Below, piece after piece: positions 59,163 to 64,000 of a stretch of 64,000 bases of DNA. The notes under the pieces were generated by a model, which worked only from the letters and a program-made list of their open reading frames with translations, ran no database searches and was not told the origin of the DNA. Position numbers and translations under genes: made by a program. The DNA is from Candidatus Zhuqueibacterota bacterium (GTDB lineage Bacteria; Zhuqueibacterota; Zhuqueibacteria; Zhuqueibacterales; Geothermadaptataceae). Numbering within the stretch: the first letter of the stretch is position 1; each line of letters begins with the position of its first letter. The stretch spans positions 1-64,000 of the forward strand of contig JAUZRQ010000089.1 in NCBI GenBank assembly GCA_030950365.1, given 5' to 3'.

Positions 59163-59915
59163 ATGAAACGATTGCTGATGGTACAGTTCCTGAGCCTCCT
59201 GCTCGGCTGGTGGTTGATCATACCGGCCCATTCGCAGGATGCCGAAACCATTTTGTCGCGCATCGACTCGGTGCTGAACGCGCCGAAGGATCGCGTCATG
59301 GTGGAAAAAATGATCCTCATTGACAAAGAGGGCTCGCAGAAAATCCGCAGAATCAAATTTTACCAGAAGGGCAGCGACCTGCGGCTGGTGCGCTTTTTGA
59401 GCCCGGCCGAAGTGCGCGGCGTCAGTTTTTTACGCCGGGCCGAAGATCGCCTTTATCTCTACCTGCCTGCCTTCCGGCGCATCCGCCGCATCGCCTCTTC
59501 CATCAAAAACGAGCGCTTCATGGGCACCGATTTTACCTATGAAGACATGTCGCAGAGCGAGTTCAGCAAAGATTACTTTGCCGAGCGGCTGCCGGATCAG
59601 GACGGCCTGTTTGTGCTACAGCTCACGCCGCGGCCGGACGCCGATGTCAGCTATGGGCGGCTGGTGGTGTATGCCGATTCAACCAATTACGTGTACCGGA
59701 AGGTTGAATACTACGATCGCGAGGGCAGGGTGCAAAAGGAGCTGATCCTGAGCGACATCGAGCGGGTGGACGGCTACTGGGTGCCGAAAACGATGGAAAT
59801 GCGCGACCTATCCCGGAATCACAAAACCCTCCTTGAGCTGCTCGAAGTCCGTTTTGATCAGGGATTGTCGAATAAATTCTTCACGCAACGGAATTTGAAG
59901 AGGCCGGAACGATGA
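59163..59915 (+). CDS. LolA-like outer-membrane lipoprotein-sorting protein
   Basis: From the ATG at 59163, after GAGGTGG, the 250-residue product has a signal peptide (cleavage near AHSQ) and a LolA/LolB-type fold: the stretch from KMILIDKEGSQKIRRIKFYQ through FLSPAEVRGVSFL, YLYLPAFRRIRRI and GTDFTYEDM is typical of 'outer membrane lipoprotein-sorting protein' families paired with MMPL transporters. It probably binds a hydrophobic cargo in the periplasm. Its stop overlaps the start of the next gene (ATGA). Confidence 0.85.
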   Translation: MKRLLMVQFLSLLLGWWLIIPAHSQDAETILSRIDSVLNAPKDRVMVEKMILIDKEGSQKIRRIKFYQKGSDLRLVRFLSPAEVRGVSFLRRAEDRLYLYLPAFRRIRRIASSIKNERFMGTDFTYEDMSQSEFSKDYFAERLPDQDGLFVLQLTPRPDADVSYGRLVVYADSTNYVYRKVEYYDREGRVQKELILSDIERVDGYWVPKTMEMRDLSRNHKTLLELLEVRFDQGLSNKFFTQRNLKRPER

Positions 59916-61246
59916 TCGGATCGGGCAAAAAGGCAAAAGAGCGATGGGCTATCGTGCCAGCGCTGCTGCTCTTGATTTTGCTTATCACGGATGGGCTATT
60001 CGGGCAGTCGCAACGGTTCAGCGGCTTTTTGCAATTCGATAAGCGCTTCCGGGTGGGCGGTGACAGCACCACCATCGCCGATTTTTACAACCGCCTGCGC
60101 CTGGAAATGCAGGTGCAGCCCGGCGAGAAGGTGTATGCCTTTGCCAGTCTCGATGTGCGGTTTTACGACCTGCCCCGGGTGCGGTCGCTGACCGGCCTGG
60201 AAAACCTGAACCGCCAGTATCCCACCGACCTGTCGGTGTGGGAGGCGTATATCGACGTGTACGGCTTCGTGCTGGATAATTTCGATCTACGCATCGGCAA
60301 GCAGCGGCTGAACTGGGGCACCGCGGATCGGCTAAATCCCACCGACAACCTGAATCCGGATGATTTTTCGGACCTGGTGAACTTCGCCGAAAAAGTGCCC
60401 ACCTGGGCGGTGAAGGGCAGCTATTACGTGGGCGACTTCACTCTGACGGGGGTGTGGTTACCCACGTTGACGCCGATTCTTTTGCCGCACAATAGCGCCG
60501 GGCTGTTTCTGAGCAACGAGCTTGCCGGGGTGAAAGACCGGCTCGATCTGCCGGCCGCCACGCCGCGGAACAGCATGTTCGCCCTGAAAGTGAGCGGCGA
60601 GCTGGGAAACTGGGATTATTCGCTGAGCTACTTCAACGGGTTTGACGATATTCCGGTGCTGCGCCGGATGGTGCTGCAACCCAACAGCAATGGTCTGGTC
60701 CCCACCCGGTTGGAACTCGGTTTTCCTCGGTTGCAGGTGGTTGGCCTGGATGTGGCCACCGAGCTGTTCGGGGCCGGACTGTGGGGCGAAGCAGCGGTTT
60801 TCTTACCGGAGAAAGTGATTTCCGTTACGCAGATCGGCGGCACGGCGTATCCCTCTGTGGAACTGGATGATCGGCCGTACGTGAAGTTTACTATTGGTGG
60901 GGATTACACCTTTCCCGGCGGCGTTTATCTGAATGCCCAATGGATGCACGGCTTTTTTACCGAGCGTGGCAGCGAGGCGCTGCATGATTATCTTTTGGCG
61001 CAATTGAAGAAGAAATATTTTGATGACGTAATGGAGCTGGCGCTGGGCGCCGGCCTGGAAGTGGCGGACTGGGGAACCTTCCGCGATCGTTATGGCTACG
61101 GCCTCTTCCCGGAGCTGATCTACCGTCCGGCGGACAATCTGGCAATGACCATAGGCTTTTTCATCGTGGATGGCCGCGATGGCAGCCTCTTCGGCGCCTG
61201 GCGCGAAACGGATCAGGTGTATGCGAGGGTGAAACTGGTGTTTTAG
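59912..61246 (+). CDS. Outer-membrane beta-barrel protein of the export cluster
   Basis: The 444-residue protein has a signal peptide (hydrophobic segment about 13-30, cleavage near LFGQ) and then alternating polar and aromatic beta strands to the end, with LRIGKQRLNWGTADRLNPTDNLNP resembling the DUF1302/alginate-export-type barrels. The final strand ends in VKLVF with a terminal Phe, the signal for Bam-dependent insertion. The order transporter, LolA-like carrier, barrel suggests one inner-to-outer membrane route. Confidence 0.75.
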   Translation: MIGSGKKAKERWAIVPALLLLILLITDGLFGQSQRFSGFLQFDKRFRVGGDSTTIADFYNRLRLEMQVQPGEKVYAFASLDVRFYDLPRVRSLTGLENLNRQYPTDLSVWEAYIDVYGFVLDNFDLRIGKQRLNWGTADRLNPTDNLNPDDFSDLVNFAEKVPTWAVKGSYYVGDFTLTGVWLPTLTPILLPHNSAGLFLSNELAGVKDRLDLPAATPRNSMFALKVSGELGNWDYSLSYFNGFDDIPVLRRMVLQPNSNGLVPTRLELGFPRLQVVGLDVATELFGAGLWGEAAVFLPEKVISVTQIGGTAYPSVELDDRPYVKFTIGGDYTFPGGVYLNAQWMHGFFTERGSEALHDYLLAQLKKKYFDDVMELALGAGLEVADWGTFRDRYGYGLFPELIYRPADNLAMTIGFFIVDGRDGSLFGAWRETDQVYARVKLVF

Positions 61247-61257
61247 CGGAAAAACAC

Positions 61258-61279
61258 GCTGTGGGATAAATCCCATAGC
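61258..61279 (+). terminator. Weak hairpin after the export cluster
   Basis: GCTGTGGGAT and ATCCCATAGC can pair with a 2-base spacer, 12 bases after the barrel gene stop. There is no T-run, so it may be a pause or a protein site rather than a terminator. Confidence 0.3.
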
Positions 61280-61419
61280 TCAATTCCTGAAAGCCACCTG
61301 AAGATTAGTTATAGGGCAGGGCGATTCAGGCGCTTAACAGATTGAGTTTAGTGTTTCAGTGAGAGTTTTAAAGGGAAAGGAAATAGATACAATCTATTGA
61401 AAGACGCGAAGCTGCAGAG

Positions 61420-62550
61420 TTACCGCAGCAGCGATTTTTCGAAGCGTTCTCGTTCTTCCACGCGGTAGTTTTGCAACCCCCATCGGATTTCGGAGAAGAT
61501 GACTTTCAAGATGCCGGCGGTGGGGACGGCGAGCAGGAGCCCCCATAAGCCCAGCAACGCGCCGCCGATGAGGATGACGATAATGATGGCCAGCGGGTGC
61601 AGTTCCACGCTTTTGGCTACCACGTAGGGGGAAATGAACACGTTTTCGACCAATTGCACGGTGGCGAAGGCGCCGGCCACGGCCAGCACCACGCCAAAAC
61701 TGCCAGTGTCGATCAGGCCGATGATGATGGCTGGCACGGCACCGGCGATGGGCCCGAAATAGGGGATCAGATTCGCCAATCCAGCCATGGCGCCGATGAA
61801 CACCGAGTAGCGGATATCCAGCAACGTCAGCGCGAAAATGGACATGGCGCCGACGGCTGCCGCAACGATGAGCTGGCCGCGGATGTACCGACTGAGCTGC
61901 TCAACGGTCTTGTGCACCACAATCAGCGAAATTTCAAAGTAGCGGTTCGGCATGGCCTCGATGATGGCCCGCTTGATTTTCCAGCCGTCCTTCAGAAAAA
62001 AGAACACGCAGAAACCGATAATAATCAAATTGGGGAAGGACGATAGCAGGCTCACCGCAATCGAGAAGCTCTTTTCCATGAAGCCAATGAGCAGGTTTTG
62101 CATTTTTCCGGTAATGGCCTCGCGGATCTGCGGCGTGTCCAGAATGGGGATGCTTTGAGCCAGCTTGTTCTGTAGCGATTCAATCAGCGCGGCCGGCGAT
62201 TCGCTTTCCAGCGACGAAGCCAGCGAGTTTACCTGTGCGGTGATGATGGGCGACGCAAATGAAATGATCAGACTGAAGAGCAGGATAAACGCTAAAAACA
62301 CCAGGATGATGGCGCCGACGCGGTTGATGCCCTGCCGTTCCAGAAACGACACGATCGGATCGAGGACGGCGGTGATCAGCGTGGCGATGATGATGGTAAA
62401 GATGGCGCCACTGATGGCGGGTAGAAGTTTAAACAGAACAAACAACGCCAACAGCCCCAGCACCATGCGAATGAGGCGGCTGAAGAAGCGATCATCCAGG
62501 TGTACGATCACAGGTGAATGGGCCGAATCGGATGGTCGTTTCATGATCAT
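61420..62550 (-). CDS. AI-2E family transporter (TqsA/PerM-like)
   Basis: The 376-residue membrane protein has about eight segments and the AI-2E exporter family motifs: GIGFCVFFFLKDG-type loop (IIGFCVFFFLKDGW), YIRGQLIVAAAVG, GLANLIPYFGPIAGAVPA and the C-terminal GGALLGLWGLLLAVP. Members export autoinducer-2 or act as Na+/H+ antiporters or general permeases. The start ATG overlaps the stop of the cyclic-nucleotide-domain gene (ATGA), so expression is coupled to it. Confidence 0.88.
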   Translation of the reverse strand: MIMKRPSDSAHSPVIVHLDDRFFSRLIRMVLGLLALFVLFKLLPAISGAIFTIIIATLITAVLDPIVSFLERQGINRVGAIILVFLAFILLFSLIISFASPIITAQVNSLASSLESESPAALIESLQNKLAQSIPILDTPQIREAITGKMQNLLIGFMEKSFSIAVSLLSSFPNLIIIGFCVFFFLKDGWKIKRAIIEAMPNRYFEISLIVVHKTVEQLSRYIRGQLIVAAAVGAMSIFALTLLDIRYSVFIGAMAGLANLIPYFGPIAGAVPAIIIGLIDTGSFGVVLAVAGAFATVQLVENVFISPYVVAKSVELHPLAIIIVILIGGALLGLWGLLLAVPTAGILKVIFSEIRWGLQNYRVEERERFEKSLLR

Positions 62551-63110
62551 ACGATGATTTCGGATTGTTCGAGTTTGGCGCGGAGCAGGTGCAGCTCGCG
62601 GTTGGTGGCCTTGAGCCGCTCCCCGATCACCAGCGCCAGCTTGTACAGAAACTTGTTGCCCAGTCGCGGCTTTTTCTCCAGCAAATTGAACAGGTCCGGG
62701 CGAAACAAGCCGATGATGGTGGATTTTTCGCGGGAAATGCAGGTGGCCGAGCGCGGACTTTCATCCAGCAGGGCCAGCTCGCCAAAAAATTCACCTGCCT
62801 GCAAAACGGCCATTTCTTCTTTTCCACGATCCGGGGTGATTTTATAAATGCCAACGCTGCCGTCCTGCACGATGTACATGCCTACACCGGGCTCGCCTTC
62901 CCAGAAAATCGGCTCGTTCTCACGGAAGACGCGACGGTGCATGATCTTCTGAAAATCGCGCAGTTCGGATTTGGTCATGTCGGTGAACAGCGGAATTTTC
63001 CGCAGGGTCGTAATCACATCTTCTTCGGCGTTGGAAGGCTGGCGAAAGATGTTACCCCAGAAACTATCGGGATTCCTGGACTCGGGGGGATTTCCGTTTT
63101 TGCTTTCCAT
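62547..63110 (-). CDS. Cyclic nucleotide-binding domain protein without DNA-binding part
   Basis: The start is set at the ATG at 63110, giving 187 residues; the frame is open for 48 more codons but those have no recognisable sequence. It consists of one cNMP-binding beta-barrel (about 25-150: FWEGEPGVGMYIVQDGSVGIY, FGELALLDESPRSATC with the phosphate-binding cassette) and a short helical tail. There is no helix-turn-helix, so it is not a Crp/Fnr-type regulator. Coupling to the permease gene suggests that it modulates that protein. Confidence 0.8.
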   Translation of the reverse strand: MESKNGNPPESRNPDSFWGNIFRQPSNAEEDVITTLRKIPLFTDMTKSELRDFQKIMHRRVFRENEPIFWEGEPGVGMYIVQDGSVGIYKITPDRGKEEMAVLQAGEFFGELALLDESPRSATCISREKSTIIGLFRPDLFNLLEKKPRLGNKFLYKLALVIGERLKATNRELHLLRAKLEQSEIIV

Positions 63111-63543
63111 GTGCTGTTGTTTACCGTCTTGGTTGGGTGCCACGTTTTTCAAAATATAGCCATTGGAGTGAGGGCTGTCAAGAATTTTCCCGGCCGCAGA
63201 CCGGGCTTGACTTTTTAATTGCATTTGTATATTCAATATCTTATTTTTATTCAATTAATTGATATTACTATGATTTGCAGAAAATTAATTTGTTGATTAA
63301 CCAAATAAATTGACAAATTTTTCACGATTTGATCGATGACGTTCGTCGATCCCTGCTATATTCGCATTCGGAGCCGAAGTCGGGTTGAGGTTTTTGCCGC
63401 TGAGGCGATCTTTTTGTTTGTTCGATCGTGTTGAACGGTGGTGTTGTTTCAAACCGATCTTTATTTTAAGGATGACGGACGCATTTCAAATACCTTGGGA
63501 TAGACAGGGTTTTCTATGTGAAGGAGTGGATTTTCGACACAGC
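63111..63543. other. Divergent intergenic region with imperfect palindrome and extended -10
   Basis: No gene is seen. GATCGATGACGTTCGTCGATC at 63331-63351 is an imperfect palindrome (8 of 10 pairs, with GATCGA/TCGATC ends), described here by its arms. Just downstream, TGCTATATT (63354-63362) resembles an extended -10 promoter for the EnvC-like gene, leaving a leader of about 170 bases. TTGACA at 63310 is too far from it to be its -35. Confidence 0.4.
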
Positions 63544-64000
63544 ATGGCTGCCAGAATAGATCAAATAAGCGCCGCATACCGCAATTTGTTGCCTAAAAAG
63601 GGATTGATAATCCTACTGGTTTCATGGCAGATCCTGCTGGGATGGACCGTGGTTTCCCGAGCGCAAGCCGGAAGAGCGCAGAATGTAGATGCTTTGCGGC
63701 AGAAAATTCGTGATCTGGAAGCAAAGATTCGAGAAAAAGTCAACCAGGAAGCGCAAACCCTGGATGTGATTGAGGCGATTGATCAAAAGATCAGCCTGAC
63801 TAAAAATCTGCTGTTACGGCTGCAAGCGGAAGTGGAACGCCACAAAGCCGAACTGGACTCACTGCGAGCCCTGCGGCAAGAAAATGCATACCGGCTCGAA
63901 AAATTGAAATCGTTGGTGGCACGCCGCATGGTGAATCTGTATAAATACGGCCGCATTTCCGCAATCGAATCGTTGCTGCGCACCCATTCGTTCCGTTATT
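63544..64000 (+). CDS. EnvC-like murein hydrolase activator, N-terminal part (cut by window end)
   Basis: The visible 152 residues have a signal anchor (about 20-40, cleavage near SRAQA) and then a continuous coiled coil with heptad-like Leu/Ile spacing (LRQKIRDLEAKIREK), ending with RMVNLYKYGRISAIESLL, which matches the conserved end of the EnvC coiled coil before its LytM domain. The LytM/M23 part would lie beyond the window. EnvC acts through FtsEX, encoded at the opposite end of this window. AAGGAG lies 17 bases before the ATG, longer than usual, so the start is uncertain. Confidence 0.8.
   Translation, partial: MAARIDQISAAYRNLLPKKGLIILLVSWQILLGWTVVSRAQAGRAQNVDALRQKIRDLEAKIREKVNQEAQTLDVIEAIDQKISLTKNLLLRLQAEVERHKAELDSLRALRQENAYRLEKLKSLVARRMVNLYKYGRISAIESLLRTHSFRY

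Overview
The window looks like the replication-origin region of a Gram-negative bacterial chromosome. By eye the genes are moderately GC-rich, while the origin and some intergenic stretches are AT-rich. The evidence for a Gram-negative cell is a BamA-type barrel, SurA-like chaperones, a LolA-like carrier and a predicted porin. A secreted protein called 'asparagine synthetase B' in databases, a DUF4175/DUF4159 pair and an alternative GlmU point to the Fibrobacterota-Chlorobiota-Bacteroidota (FCB) lineages, perhaps Calditrichota or a related candidate phylum. This placement is inference from gene families; no 16S rRNA gene is present.

Layout. From 1 to 31.2 kb every gene is on the minus strand. 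Reading in transcription order away from the origin: rpmH-rnpA-yidD-yidC; mnmE; mnmG-rsmG-murQ-mfd and two peptidyl-prolyl isomerases; an M14 peptidase with a DUF456 protein; then a long close-packed run DUF4159-DUF4175-TPR-'asnB-like'-yjbQ-two antiporters-pdxA-methyltransferase-ftsE-ftsX. Between rpmH and dnaN lies oriC, with DnaA boxes on both sides of dnaA. Two perfect parS sites sit at the two ends of mnmG. To the right the plus strand carries dnaA-dnaN-recF-DUF721-gyrB-gyrA and a 492-residue protein of unknown family. Most genes are therefore transcribed away from the origin, co-directional with replication.

From 42 kb the content is more accessory. There is a patatin-BamA fusion protein (minus strand), then a biotin-transporter subunit gene (bioY) behind a consensus promoter, followed by an amino-sugar and cell-wall recycling run: sugar kinase, anmK, GlmU-like, nagB, metallo-beta-lactamase fold. 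After that come an AT-rich singleton, a sodium:solute symporter, a truncated ISL3-type transposase beside a truncated gene, a likely lipid-export trio (RND/MMPL transporter, LolA-like protein, barrel protein) behind a tandem palindromic operator, a cyclic-nucleotide-domain protein coupled to an AI-2E-type permease, and the start of an EnvC-like murein hydrolase activator cut by the window end.

Functional links. AnmK makes MurNAc-6-phosphate from anhydroMurNAc, MurQ (in the mnmG operon) turns it into GlcNAc-6-phosphate, and NagB takes GlcN-6-phosphate to fructose-6-phosphate, so most of a peptidoglycan recycling route is here, although no nagA was seen. Short interspersed elements with shared CTATTCAG-type ends but different interiors fill several intergenic gaps. 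No tRNA, rRNA, CRISPR array or intact mobile element was recognised.
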